19,930 bases of DNA from assembly GCA_964578745.1 (NCBI GenBank), contig CAZODZ010000026.1:1-19930 (forward strand). Reading direction: 5' to 3'. How positions within the stretch are numbered: position 1 is the first letter of the stretch; the number at the start of each line of letters is the position of its first letter. Positions 8,508 through 15,778 of this stretch are shown here, one piece after another. This DNA comes from SKVJ01 sp964578745. GTDB taxonomy: Bacteria; Chloroflexota; Dehalococcoidia; GIF9; AB-539-J10. The position numbers were made by a program, and so were the translations under genes. The notes beneath the pieces are model-generated. The model did not search any database and was not told the origin of the DNA. It saw only the letters and a program-made list of their open reading frames with translations.

Positions 8508-8604
8508 GAGTCAAGCGAGCTGGTTCATCGATGAGGTGCCAGCTACTACATGGTAGCAAATGCAGCGCTCACGTTCAGCCTCGATCCTGTGGAGCCTGAA
8601 AGCG

Positions 8605-8633
8605 TTGACAGAGGCTGTTGCTTCCCATAGACT
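8605..8633 (+). promoter_or_regulatory. Promoter upstream of the proX-proV-proW leader
   Basis: A consensus TTGACA (8605-8610) is followed after exactly 17 bases by TAGACT (8628-8633), a 4/6 match to the -10. Transcription from here would begin near 8640 and give a leader of about 270 bases before proX. A second TATAGT at 8766-8771 has no good -35. Confidence 0.6.
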
Positions 8634-8680
8634 ACAGGGGCAGGTTGCCTTTTGGGGAATGTCCGCCCTTAGCTTGGAGC

Positions 8681-8753
8681 GGAGCACCTAAAGGAGGGAT
8701 CTGATACGTGCATGAGGCATTTACCTGACGTAATCAGATAGCTGGTGGTCTCC
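8681..8753 (+). promoter_or_regulatory. Candidate structured leader element with mini-ORF
   Basis: Two nested pairings can form. The outer stem joins GGAGCACC (8681-8688) to GGTG-GT-CTCC (8744-8753, two-base bulge). The inner one joins ATCTGATACGT (8699-8709) to ACGT-A-ATCAGAT (8728-8739), 11 pairs with one bulged A. Between the 5' arms lies a very strong ribosome site, AAAGGAGGG (8690-8698). No known riboswitch class is recognised. It may be an RNA control element or, read as DNA, an operator just upstream of the TATAGT at 8766. The pairings are seen; the function is inferred. Confidence 0.4.
8708..8728 (+). CDS. Possible leader mini-ORF (6 codons)
   Basis: AAAGGAGGG (8690-8698) is followed after 9 bases by GTG and the reading MHEAFT-stop. 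An ATG four bases later (8712) opens an alternative 9-codon ORF, MRHLPDVIR, ending at 8741. Neither leads into proX. The strength of the ribosome site is what makes a translated leader plausible; the peptide resembles nothing known to me. The start codon would be inside the 11-bp stem. Confidence 0.25.
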   Translation: MHEAFT

Positions 8754-8826
8754 GGCGGTTCCCGCTATAGTCTGTCTCTCTTCTTCCTCTGTTAACAGGT
8801 CTGTTGGCCTGGTGGTGCCGTTTCAG

Positions 8827-8882
8827 CCCGACGCCGGTTTGTTCTTGTCGGGATACGCTCAAGACGATGGTTTGCCATTGTC
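8827..8882 (+). promoter_or_regulatory. Two hairpins just before the proX ribosome site
   Basis: CCCGAC (8827-8832) pairs with GTCGGG (8847-8852) across a 14-base loop. GACGATGG (8863-8870) pairs with CCATTGTC (8875-8882), with one G-U and a TTTG loop. The second ends 14 bases before the ribosome site AAGGAGGT (8897-8904). Neither is followed by a T-run, so they are not simple attenuators; they may shape or protect the 5' end of the mRNA. Confidence 0.35.
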
Positions 8883-8908
8883 GAAGCGCAGACACGAAGG
8901 AGGTATAG

Positions 8909-9928
8909 ATGTCAATGAAGATAAAGTCTTGGTCTTGGCGTGAGTTTCTCTTGCTTGCTGCTGGCCTAGTCGTCGTGCTCGCGCCCGTCGCCGGCTGTGC
9001 AGCCGAGGAAAAGCAACCTATCGTTTTCGGTGACCTGTCTTGGGACAGCGCTCAGGTCTGCAATCGCATTGCAGCATTCATACTCAAGTACGGCTATGGC
9101 TATGAGGCAGAGTACATTCCCGGTGATACGATCACGATCCTCCAGGGGTTGCGGCGTGGTGACATCGACGTGAACATGGAGATCTGGGTTGAAAACCAGC
9201 AGGAGCCATACCAGGAAGCCCTCGATGCTGGCGACGTAATCGACCTTGGCAACAACTATGGTGACAACTTCCAGGGGTGGCTCGTGCCCACGTATGTGAT
9301 CGAGGGTGACGATTCGCGTGGCATTGAGCCCATGGCGCCGGGCCTCGTGTCAGTGTTTGACTTGCCCGAGTACTGGGAGCTGTTCAAGGATCCCGAGAAT
9401 CCGGACAAGGGACGTTTCACCAACTCGATTCCAGGCTGGATGTGTACCGAGGTCAACAGCATCAAGCTTGAGACCTATGGTCTGAGCGAGTACTACACCG
9501 ATTTTATCACTGGTTCAGATGCGGCCTTGTCCGGCTCCATGGTTGCGGCCTATCAGAAGGGTGAGCCGTGGTTGGGCTACTACTGGGCACCCACGTGGGT
9601 TCTTGGCAAGCTGGACATGTACCTGCTTGAGGAACCTGAGTACGACCCCGAGTTGTTCACCGAGGAGGCAGGCTTTGCCTGCGCATACCCCTCCAACAAC
9701 GTCAACATTGCGCTTAACGCTGTCTTCGCGGAGAACAATCCTGAAGTTGTTGAGTTCCTCGACAACTTCCAGACGACTACCGCTCAACACAACTCCGTTC
9801 TTGCATACATGCAGGAGAACGAAGCATCAACGAGTGAGGCCGCTCTGTATTATCTGCAGACCTACGAAGACGTTTGGACACAGTGGGTGTCCAGCGACGT
9901 CGCCGATGCTGTAAAGGCAGCAATGTAA
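8909..9928 (+). CDS. proX: Glycine betaine/proline-type substrate-binding lipoprotein
   Basis: This is the solute-binding part of an osmoprotectant ABC importer (OpuAC/ProX family). A short positive N-terminus, a hydrophobic stretch (about 13-29) and the lipobox VAGC with Cys30 indicate a lipid-anchored protein outside the membrane. The mature domain (339 residues in all) has the family opening PIVFGDLSWDSAQ near 37-49 and several tryptophans and tyrosines (for example GYYWAPTW) of the kind that form the aromatic cage for quaternary ammonium groups. AAGGAGGT (8897-8904) precedes the ATG at 8909 by 4 bases. The stop overlaps the start of proV in TAATG. Betaine, proline betaine, choline or carnitine cannot be distinguished without cage-residue alignment. 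Confidence 0.9.
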   Translation: MSMKIKSWSWREFLLLAAGLVVVLAPVAGCAAEEKQPIVFGDLSWDSAQVCNRIAAFILKYGYGYEAEYIPGDTITILQGLRRGDIDVNMEIWVENQQEPYQEALDAGDVIDLGNNYGDNFQGWLVPTYVIEGDDSRGIEPMAPGLVSVFDLPEYWELFKDPENPDKGRFTNSIPGWMCTEVNSIKLETYGLSEYYTDFITGSDAALSGSMVAAYQKGEPWLGYYWAPTWVLGKLDMYLLEEPEYDPELFTEEAGFACAYPSNNVNIALNAVFAENNPEVVEFLDNFQTTTAQHNSVLAYMQENEASTSEAALYYLQTYEDVWTQWVSSDVADAVKAAM

Positions 9929-11277
9929 TGACAGAAGAAGAGAGACCGACACAGGCTACAGGAACAATGGAGGGCCTTGGCGCAGACCGTGAGGTCTGCG
10001 TCGAGGTCCGTGAACTGTGGAAGATATTCGGGCCAGATCCGGAACGGGTGCTTGAAGACCCCGATCTGCGTCGAGCCAGCAAGGCCAGCATACTGGAGAA
10101 GACGGGCTGCGTTGTCGGCTTGCGTGATGTCTCTTTCTCGGTTAAGCGAGGCGAGTTCTTCGTTCTCATGGGGCTGTCGGGGAGTGGGAAGTCCACACTT
10201 ATCCGGAACATCATCCGGCTCGCCGAACCGACGTCCGGCCAGATACTCATTGATGGGCAGGATGTGGTTTCCATGGACGAAGCCGAACTGTCTGAGCTCC
10301 GCCGTCATAAGACCGGCATGGTCTTTCAGCATTTCGGTCTCTTCCCGCATAGGTCCGTAATCGATAATGTCGCGTACGGCCTCAAGGTTCGTGGGGTTGA
10401 GCGGGAGGAGCGGTACGAACGGGCGATGATATACATTGAGAAGGTGGGATTGAAGGGCTGGGAGTATCATTTCCCATCGGCGCTGAGCGGTGGAATGCAG
10501 CAGCGCGTCGGCATTGCTCGTGCGCTTGCGGGTGAACCTCAGATATTGTTGCTTGACGAACCATTCAGTGGCCTTGATCCGCTCATCAAGAGACAGATGC
10601 AGGATGAATTGCTCGATCTCCAGGCTGAGCTGCACAAGACAATGCTCTTTGTGACACACGACCTGCATGAGGCATTGAAAGTGGGTGACCGGATTGCGAT
10701 CATGCGTGATGGAGAAATCGTCCAGATTGGTACCCCGGAGGATGTGGTCACTAATCCGAGCGACGCTTATGTGCGGCAATTTGTGCAGGATGCGACTCCC
10801 GCCAAGGTGCTCACGGCAAGGTTTGTCATGGAGCAGCCCTCAGTCTTGCTGTATTCGTGGCAGGGTCCGAAGGCGGCACTCCAGATACTCAGAGATGCCA
10901 ACGTGGACAGCGCCTTTGTGGTGACCAGAAGCGGACGGTTGCTGGGAATGGTTACCGTCGACCGGCTGGTGAGTCTCATACGGCGTCGTGGCACGTACCT
11001 GAAGGATGCGCTTGAGCCGGATATGGCCTCCTGCGAGGCAGATGCTGTAGTTGAAGACCTTGTGCCGCTGGTGGCCGCCTCCCGCTATCCGGTGGCGGTG
11101 GTCGATTCTGATGATCGCTTCCTTGGTGAGGTCTACGTAAGCACTATCATCTCGAGCATGATTCAGGAGCAGCCGCAAGAAGAGGCGCCTGATGATAGGG
11201 GAGAGGCGGATGAGTCTGCCTCTGTTGCTGCTGGTGAAAAGGAGCAGCCGGACGGACCCTCGGAAGGAGCTGCGTAG
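9928..11277 (+). CDS. proV: Glycine betaine/proline-type ABC transporter ATP-binding protein
   Basis: The ATPase of the importer (449 residues) has Walker A GLSGSGKST (82-90), the Q-loop in MVFQHFGLFPHR (131-142), the ABC signature LSGGMQQRVG (186-195), Walker B ILLLDEPFSGLD (206-217) and the switch histidine in THDLHEA (His244). After the ATPase a pair of CBS domains (about 285-415) is typical of OpuAA/ProV; in related OpuA systems CBS domains sense ionic strength or c-di-AMP. The protein ends in a roughly 35-residue Glu/Asp/Pro/Gly-rich tail likely to be disordered. The start is ATG 9928, sharing one base with the proX stop, which implies translational coupling; an in-frame ATG at 9874 would lie inside proX and is rejected. 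Confidence 0.93.
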   Translation: MTEEERPTQATGTMEGLGADREVCVEVRELWKIFGPDPERVLEDPDLRRASKASILEKTGCVVGLRDVSFSVKRGEFFVLMGLSGSGKSTLIRNIIRLAEPTSGQILIDGQDVVSMDEAELSELRRHKTGMVFQHFGLFPHRSVIDNVAYGLKVRGVEREERYERAMIYIEKVGLKGWEYHFPSALSGGMQQRVGIARALAGEPQILLLDEPFSGLDPLIKRQMQDELLDLQAELHKTMLFVTHDLHEALKVGDRIAIMRDGEIVQIGTPEDVVTNPSDAYVRQFVQDATPAKVLTARFVMEQPSVLLYSWQGPKAALQILRDANVDSAFVVTRSGRLLGMVTVDRLVSLIRRRGTYLKDALEPDMASCEADAVVEDLVPLVAASRYPVAVVDSDDRFLGEVYVSTIISSMIQEQPQEEAPDDRGEADESASVAAGEKEQPDGPSEGAA

Positions 11278-11279
11278 CC

Positions 11280-12152
11280 ATGTTACAGGCCTTGATTGAA
11301 TTCCCTGAAGGGCTGTCCATCCCGCTGGCGGCTTGGGTTGATGCTCTGATCGACTGGATCCTCGCGAACTTTGGAGGAGCCCTTGACGCGATAGGCGACG
11401 CGCTCTTGCACGTGCTGGTTGTGTTGGAGAGGATACTGTTGTTCCTGCCGTGGGTGGTGATAGTCTTGGGTGTTGCTTTCCTCGCGTGGTATGCGATACG
11501 CACATGGTGGGCACCGCCTGTGCTGGCTGGATTCCTGCTAATTATCGGGGCGTTTGGCTATTGGGACCTCGCCATGAGGACGCTGGCCATCATATTCGCG
11601 GCCGTTCTGATTTCATTGGTTATTGGCATTCCAACTGGTATCACGATGGCGCGAAGCGACCGCTTTGCGGCCGTTTTGAGGCCATTGCTGGATGCGATGC
11701 AGACGATGCCTAGCTTTGTATACCTGATTCCGGCGCTCATGTTCTTTGGCTTGGGCAAAGTCCCCGCCGTGTTCGCGACTATCATCTACGCGGTGCCACC
11801 AGTCATAAGGCTGACTAATGTCGGGATACGTGGCGTGCCGGAGAGCGTGGTCGAGGCAGCACAGGCGTTCGGGGCGACATCGCGCCAGATACTGTTCGAG
11901 GTACAGTTGCCGCTTGCGTTTCCATCCATCATGGTCGGTATCAACCAGACTACGATGATGGCACTCGCCATGGTGGTCATCGCGTCCATGATCGGGGCTG
12001 CCGGTCTCGGGCTTGAGGTCCTGCTCTCCATCAACCGTATCGAAGTCGGCAGAGGCTTTGAGGCAGGATTGTCGATCGTCTTACTCGCCATCCTTATCGA
12101 CCGCATAACCCATGCGTTGGCTGCCCGGCAGCAGTACTCACAGGCGCACTGA
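11280..12152 (+). CDS. proW: Glycine betaine/proline-type ABC transporter permease
   Basis: The membrane component (290 residues) begins two bases after the proV stop, with AAGGAG (11264-11269) inside the end of proV. An N-terminal extension (about 1-45) leads into five or six membrane segments, the clearest being LLFLPWVVIVLGVAFLAW, VLAGFLLIIGAFGYW and TLAIIFAAVLISLVIGIP. The EAA loop that docks onto the ATPase reads EAAQAFGATSRQILFEVQLP, and MQTMPSFVYLIPALMFFGLG is a ProW/OpuAB hallmark. Together with the two genes before it this makes a complete importer. The NYN gene follows after 12 bases. Confidence 0.93.
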   Translation: MLQALIEFPEGLSIPLAAWVDALIDWILANFGGALDAIGDALLHVLVVLERILLFLPWVVIVLGVAFLAWYAIRTWWAPPVLAGFLLIIGAFGYWDLAMRTLAIIFAAVLISLVIGIPTGITMARSDRFAAVLRPLLDAMQTMPSFVYLIPALMFFGLGKVPAVFATIIYAVPPVIRLTNVGIRGVPESVVEAAQAFGATSRQILFEVQLPLAFPSIMVGINQTTMMALAMVVIASMIGAAGLGLEVLLSINRIEVGRGFEAGLSIVLLAILIDRITHALAARQQYSQAH

Positions 12153-12164
12153 GAGAGGTGACAT

Positions 12165-12740
12165 ATGGATGGGGAACGGGTCGCGATCTTCATCGACGGC
12201 AGCAACCTGTACCATGCGCTCGATGCGACGCTTGGCCGCCATGACCTCAACTTCACCGAATTCGTCAGGAAGCTATGCGGCGAACGGAAGCTCTTCCGTA
12301 CGTACTACTACAATGCGCTTCAGGATGTCGCACAGCGTCCCGATGCGTTCAAAGAGCAACAGGACTTCCTCGAGACCTTGAGGAAGACACCGTACCTCGA
12401 AGTGCGCCTTGGGACCATCAAGACGGCACAGGGGACTCAGGTCGAGAAGGGAGTTGACATAATGCTTGCGACCGACCTTCTCTATTTCGCCTGGAACAAC
12501 TTCTACGATACAGCGGTGCTCGTAAGTGGAGATGCTGACTTTGCGTACGCGTTGCAGGCAGTGAAGAACATGGGCAAGCATGTCGAGGTGGCATATTTCG
12601 AGGGTGCTACCTCTCGTGACCTGCTCAACGTATCCGATGCGCGCCATTTACTTGATCGCACGTTCTTCAAGGATCTGTGGACGCGGCGGCGGAGACGTCG
12701 TCGAAGAACCGCATCATCCGGGGCAAGCGGGGACTCATAG
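12165..12740 (+). CDS. NYN-domain (LabA/DUF88-type) nuclease-like protein with Arg-rich tail
   Basis: The 191-residue product is a NYN/PIN-like domain. Conserved acidic metal-binding residues are present: Asp11 in VAIFIDGSNLYHAL, Asp98 and Asp104 in EKGVDIMLATDLL, and Asp123/Asp125 in VSGDADFAYAL, followed by GKHVEVAYFEG. Such proteins are predicted metal-dependent RNases; some relatives (LabA, Limkain-b1) act in RNA metabolism. After the domain comes a run of eight arginines (174-181) encoded by mixed codons, then a Ser/Gly-rich end, a probable nucleic-acid-binding tail. The gene is 12 bases behind proW with GAGAGGTG upstream, so it probably shares the transporter mRNA although no functional link is known. 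Biochemical activity is inferred. Confidence 0.87.
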   Translation: MDGERVAIFIDGSNLYHALDATLGRHDLNFTEFVRKLCGERKLFRTYYYNALQDVAQRPDAFKEQQDFLETLRKTPYLEVRLGTIKTAQGTQVEKGVDIMLATDLLYFAWNNFYDTAVLVSGDADFAYALQAVKNMGKHVEVAYFEGATSRDLLNVSDARHLLDRTFFKDLWTRRRRRRRRTASSGASGDS

Positions 12741-12766
12741 CAGTGGGCAGTGGCGATCGGGTCAGG

Positions 12767-14011
12767 TTACTGGTCTGCTTCCCGTCTGAATACGGCTACT
12801 GCGTTCATGCCGCCGAAGCCGAACGACTGTGAGATAGCCGTGCGGACGGTTGCACGACGGCTCACGTTCGGCACGTAATCGAGGTCACATTGCGGGTCAG
12901 GAGTCTCATAATTGATTGTCGGCGGTATGATGCCGTGTTCGAGCGTGAGCAGCGTGAATATCGCCTCGACTGCTCCTGATGCCGCCCACAGGTGTCCTAT
13001 CATGGACTTGTTGGAACTGACCGGGACCTTCTTCGCATGAGGCCCGAGCGCCTTTTTGAGGGCCTTAGTCTCGGACAGGTCGCCCAGTGGCGTTGCGGTG
13101 CCGTGAGCATTTACATAGTCCACGTCCTCAGCTTGGATGCCAGCATCTGCCAGCGCAAGGCTGATGCATCGGGCTTGGCTCTCAAACTCCGGCTTGGTCG
13201 CGTGGTAGGCGTCAATATTGGAGGCGAAGCCGAGCACTTCTGCATAGATGTGCGCACCCCGGGCCAGCGCATGTTCCCGTTCCTCGAGTACGAGCACCCC
13301 TGCACCTTCTCCCGAGACAAAACCGTCCCTGTTCAGGTCGAAAGGCCGGCTTGCCCTGGTTGGCTCATCGTTTCTTGTCGACGAAGCTTTCAGCTTGGCA
13401 AGAGAGTCTATGAAGACCGGAACAAGCTGTGCCTCGGATGCGCCCGCAATCATGATGTCGGCCTCTCCGTACTGGATGAACCGGGTCGCGTCGCCGATGG
13501 CGTGTGTGCCCGTGGCACATGCGGTACTGATCCCGCGACTCGGCCCTTTGAGCCCGAAGGCAACGCTGACATCATTCGCACCCGCGCTTGGAATGTACAT
13601 GGAGGCAAGCATCTTGGAGATCCCCTCAATGTTTCCATCAGCCGTCGGATTGATGCTGCGGCATAGTGTGCCGATCCCCCCCATGACGCTGCCAAGGATG
13701 ACTCCGGCGCGGGACGCAGTCTCCCCATCGATGACGAGTCGCGAGTCGTCGATGGCCATGCGTGTGGCTGCGATGGCGTATTGGGTGAAAAGGTCGGTTC
13801 GCCGTGCCGTCTTCTTGTCCATGTAGTCGTGAGCGTCAAATCCCTTGACCTCTCCTGCGATACGCGTGGCGAGTGCTGAAGCATCGAAACGGGTGATTGG
13901 CCCGATACCTGACTTGCCATTGATGAGCGCGGTCCATGACTCTGATGCGGTGTTCGCCAGTGGTGTCACTGCTCCGACGCCGGTGATAACGACTCTTCGT
14001 CCGTTCTTCAT
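12767..14011 (-). CDS. fabF: Beta-ketoacyl-[acyl-carrier-protein] synthase II
   Basis: FabF condenses malonyl-ACP with acyl-ACP in fatty acid elongation. The 414-residue product has the whole thiolase-fold synthase, with the catalytic Cys165 in STACATGTHAIG, His303 in NAHGTATPLGD and His340 in NKSMIGHLWAASGA, positions matching those of E. coli FabF almost exactly. The N-terminus RRVVITGVGAVTPLA and the C-terminal SQSFGFGGMNAV are typical. The ATG at 14011 is set by AGGAGG about 11 bases upstream; an earlier in-frame ATG at 14035 would leave that ribosome site inside the gene. It stands alone without acpP, fabD or fabG, so it is an isolated copy or the other fab genes are elsewhere. A secondary-metabolite synthase is less likely because no other such genes are near. 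Confidence 0.93.
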   Translation of the reverse strand: MKNGRRVVITGVGAVTPLANTASESWTALINGKSGIGPITRFDASALATRIAGEVKGFDAHDYMDKKTARRTDLFTQYAIAATRMAIDDSRLVIDGETASRAGVILGSVMGGIGTLCRSINPTADGNIEGISKMLASMYIPSAGANDVSVAFGLKGPSRGISTACATGTHAIGDATRFIQYGEADIMIAGASEAQLVPVFIDSLAKLKASSTRNDEPTRASRPFDLNRDGFVSGEGAGVLVLEEREHALARGAHIYAEVLGFASNIDAYHATKPEFESQARCISLALADAGIQAEDVDYVNAHGTATPLGDLSETKALKKALGPHAKKVPVSSNKSMIGHLWAASGAVEAIFTLLTLEHGIIPPTINYETPDPQCDLDYVPNVSRRATVRTAISQSFGFGGMNAVAVFRREADQ

Positions 14012-14291
14012 CTGATTAGTTTCCTCCTGTTTCATCAGGTTGTATGTCAACCGTCGGCTTGTCTGCACCGGCTGGTGAGAGCGATGTCATGCCTGGGGCC
14101 ACGTTGCCACTGTAGTCCCTCTCCCCCGGCTGGGGAATGTTGGGCAATGCCTTCCATGCTCTCCTCTTCCGGTGCTGTGAGTCGTCTGCTGGTGGTGGGC
14201 ATGTTACTGGCAAGGTCGATGCACGCGTGTTGAGTTTGAGATGTGTCTTCCCTGCCTCCGTGATCTGCCCATCGCGCAGGCATCTGCCCGG
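14012..14291. other. Gene-free stretch between fabF and the integrase remnant
   Basis: No credible gene is seen in these 280 bases. Reading the minus strand onward from the integrase remnant shows no recombinase catalytic motifs (no Arg..His-x-x-Arg..Tyr pattern) in any frame. A small GC-rich hairpin (TCCCC/GGGGA) lies near 14123-14138. The stretch probably contains the fabF leader and eroded remains of the integrase gene. Confidence 0.4.
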
Positions 14292-14624
14292 TCAGTGTGG
14301 TTTTGTGGAGTCCCTGCACGATATGGTTGTGCAAACCCACCGAGTGGGCACAATCTGCATCATAGTGTATATCAACGAATTCAGTAGTCGCTGGTGGAGA
14401 CGAGGGAGAGCCCTCTCTTCCAGCTCGAGCATGAACAGGCGCATGTGCTTGGTCTGGATGTCGGAGGTCTGCATCACGCCCTGGCCCTCCAGGAAGGCGA
14501 CGAAGCGGCCGAGCTTTCGCTTGTAGTCGGTGAGCGTAGCTTCACGCCGTCGCTCACTGCGGCAAGCCAGTAAGAAGAATTGCAGGTCCTGGGACAGTTC
14601 AAGAGCAGAAGTTATGATAGCCAC
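14292..14624 (-). pseudogene. Truncated tyrosine recombinase (N-terminal core-binding domain only)
   Basis: The 110-codon frame starts with GTG at 14624, about 10 bases after GAAGGGAG, so its translation signals are intact. The first 75 or so residues read like the SAM-like core-binding domain of phage-type integrases: LSQDLQFFLLACRSE, then an ATLTDYKRKLGRFVAFLEGQG helix pair and a final MRLFMLELEER. After that the family pattern is lost and the frame ends without the catalytic domain carrying Arg, His-x-x-Arg and Tyr. It lies 99 bases downstream of tRNA-Leu on the same strand, the usual place for an element's integrase. I therefore read it as the remnant of a lost integrated element. A small stand-alone DNA-binding protein is the alternative. 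Recognition is by pattern only. Confidence 0.6.
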
Positions 14625-14722
14625 GGCAAACGTGCTCCCTTCGTGTCATCATGGTAAGTCATGTTCCCCTGACCGCCATTTTGAGCTCCGGAAACGTTGC
14701 CGCCTTACGAACGAATTACGAG

Positions 14723-14804
14723 TGGGGAAGGGGGGACTCGAACCCCCACGCCTTGCGGCACATGATCCTAAGTCATGCTCGTCTACCGATTCCGACACTT
14801 CCCC
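14723..14804 (-). tRNA. tRNA-Leu (anticodon UAG)
   Basis: On the minus strand the sequence folds as a class II tRNA. The acceptor stem is GGGGAAG/CTTCCCC with discriminator A at 14723. U8, a D-arm with GGAATCGGTAGACGAG, an anticodon stem CATGA/TCATG with loop CTTAGGA (anticodon TAG, complement at 14768-14770), a long variable arm with GCC/GGC, and a T-arm GGGGG-TTCGAGT-CCCCC follow. CCA is not encoded. It reads CUA and probably other CUN leucine codons. The truncated integrase lies directly downstream, suggesting this tRNA has served as an attachment site; no second copy of its 3' end is seen in the window. Confidence 0.96.
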
Positions 14805-15340
14805 ACGAATATGGAACGCAATTCTCACGCCGTGGGCACTTGCTCACGCTGTCGTATGATGGCTACACTGTTTTCCCCCACGCTGGTGGATGGCAGGGGA
14901 TGGTCGCTTATCTCAACACGTATCAATTCTACCAGAAGGTGTCGCGGAGTCGCAGGAAGAAGCGGGATCGAGGCTCGGGGTGGTACGTGTTGTCTCTGAC
15001 ACGGGTCGTTTTGACTCTGCGACGATGGACAGGTACTCCCCGGCTGGAGCAAGCTCAGTCTTGTCGACTACTGGCACAGCGCAACGAATGGCAATGTTGT
15101 GTCTGAGAAAGGCGCACTGTCCATCACAGTTTGACGGCGACGCAAGTCCACATGATTATTGCGGGTGGGTGCCAGCGATCGCTTTGTTGCAGACCTGGAG
15201 TCGTGTATGTTGCGCTGGATGGTGTCAGCAAGCCCGAGGAAGACAATGGTCGGATTCGGCAGTTATGATGGCAGGGAGTCTGAACGTGGTACCATGAAGG
15301 CCGTCATAGCGCATAGATTTGTAGAATGGAGCGACCTCTG
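14805..15340. other. Long stretch without a convincing gene
   Basis: About 535 bases separate the tRNA from the cupin gene. Open frames here (for example 14890-15297 plus) have no recognisable motifs and odd composition for this genome. A short run at about 15028-15138 in a third frame has ordinary-looking codons (…LVDYWHSATNGNVVSEKGA…) but is bounded by stops, and another piece near 15204-15270 reads VVYVALDGVSKPEED. These may be scraps of a decayed gene, which would fit loss of an element at the neighbouring tRNA, but chance is not excluded. No clear promoter or terminator was found. Confidence 0.35.
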
Positions 15341-15739
15341 ATGGGAGAGCAATTCGAGCGAGCCAACCAAGAAGACCTGGAGCGGACAGTTATAGCGTAT
15401 GAGAGTATCCCCCGTGCCCAGCTCGCCCCTGGAGCGATGAGCCACATATTCGCGGGCAAGCGAATGACGCTGAGCTTCGCCGACCTGGAGGCTGGTTCAT
15501 ATTTCCCTGTGCACACACACGACTTCGAGCAGATAATGCTCGTACTTGAAGGGGAGCTCGACGCTATACTGGATGGTAAGCTCTACCACATGCGCCCCGG
15601 CGATGTTATCCGCTTCCCCGACGGCCACCAACACGGTGCCATAATGAGTTACGGCAATTGCCGGATAGTGGATGTGTTCAGTCCGGCCCGTGCAGACTAC
15701 GAAGAGAAGATGCGCCAGGCGATGCGCGAGGCCTCTTGA
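15341..15739 (+). CDS. Small cupin-domain protein
   Basis: The 132-residue product is a single cupin barrel. Motif 1 (AGSYFPVHTHDFEQIMLVLE, 51-70) supplies His58, His60 and Glu63 as metal ligands; motif 2 (PGDVIRFPDGHQHG, 86-99) supplies the fourth histidine. A bound divalent metal is therefore likely. Such proteins may be small-molecule enzymes, sugar- or effector-binding proteins; sequence does not decide. Start: ATG at 15341 has GGAG (15329-15332) 8 bases upstream, whereas the in-frame ATG at 15326 (5 residues longer) has no ribosome site. The gene converges with the MetE-like gene, 39 bases apart, and has no obvious partner. Fold assignment is firm, function unknown. Confidence 0.87.
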   Translation: MGEQFERANQEDLERTVIAYESIPRAQLAPGAMSHIFAGKRMTLSFADLEAGSYFPVHTHDFEQIMLVLEGELDAILDGKLYHMRPGDVIRFPDGHQHGAIMSYGNCRIVDVFSPARADYEEKMRQAMREAS

Positions 15740-15778
15740 TGTCACGTGCTCTTGGGCAGGCCGATGCTGGTGTGAGCG

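Noticed and set aside
8640..8908. Known riboswitch (SAM, TPP, cobalamin, glycine, ydaO-type) upstream of proX
   Set aside because: None of their conserved core sequences could be found by eye; a covariance-model search would be decisive.
9874..9927. Upstream in-frame start for proV
   Set aside because: It would overlap proX by 55 bases; the TAATG junction at 9926-9930 is the usual coupled start and the extra residues are not family-like.
12692..12720. CGG-type microsatellite in the NYN gene
   Set aside because: The Arg codons are mixed (CGG, AGA, CGT, CGA), so this is a protein-level run, not a nucleotide repeat.
14890..15297. 135-codon plus-strand open frame between tRNA-Leu and the cupin gene
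   Set aside because: No motif, unusual Cys/Trp/Ser-rich composition, no ribosome site; treated as non-coding.
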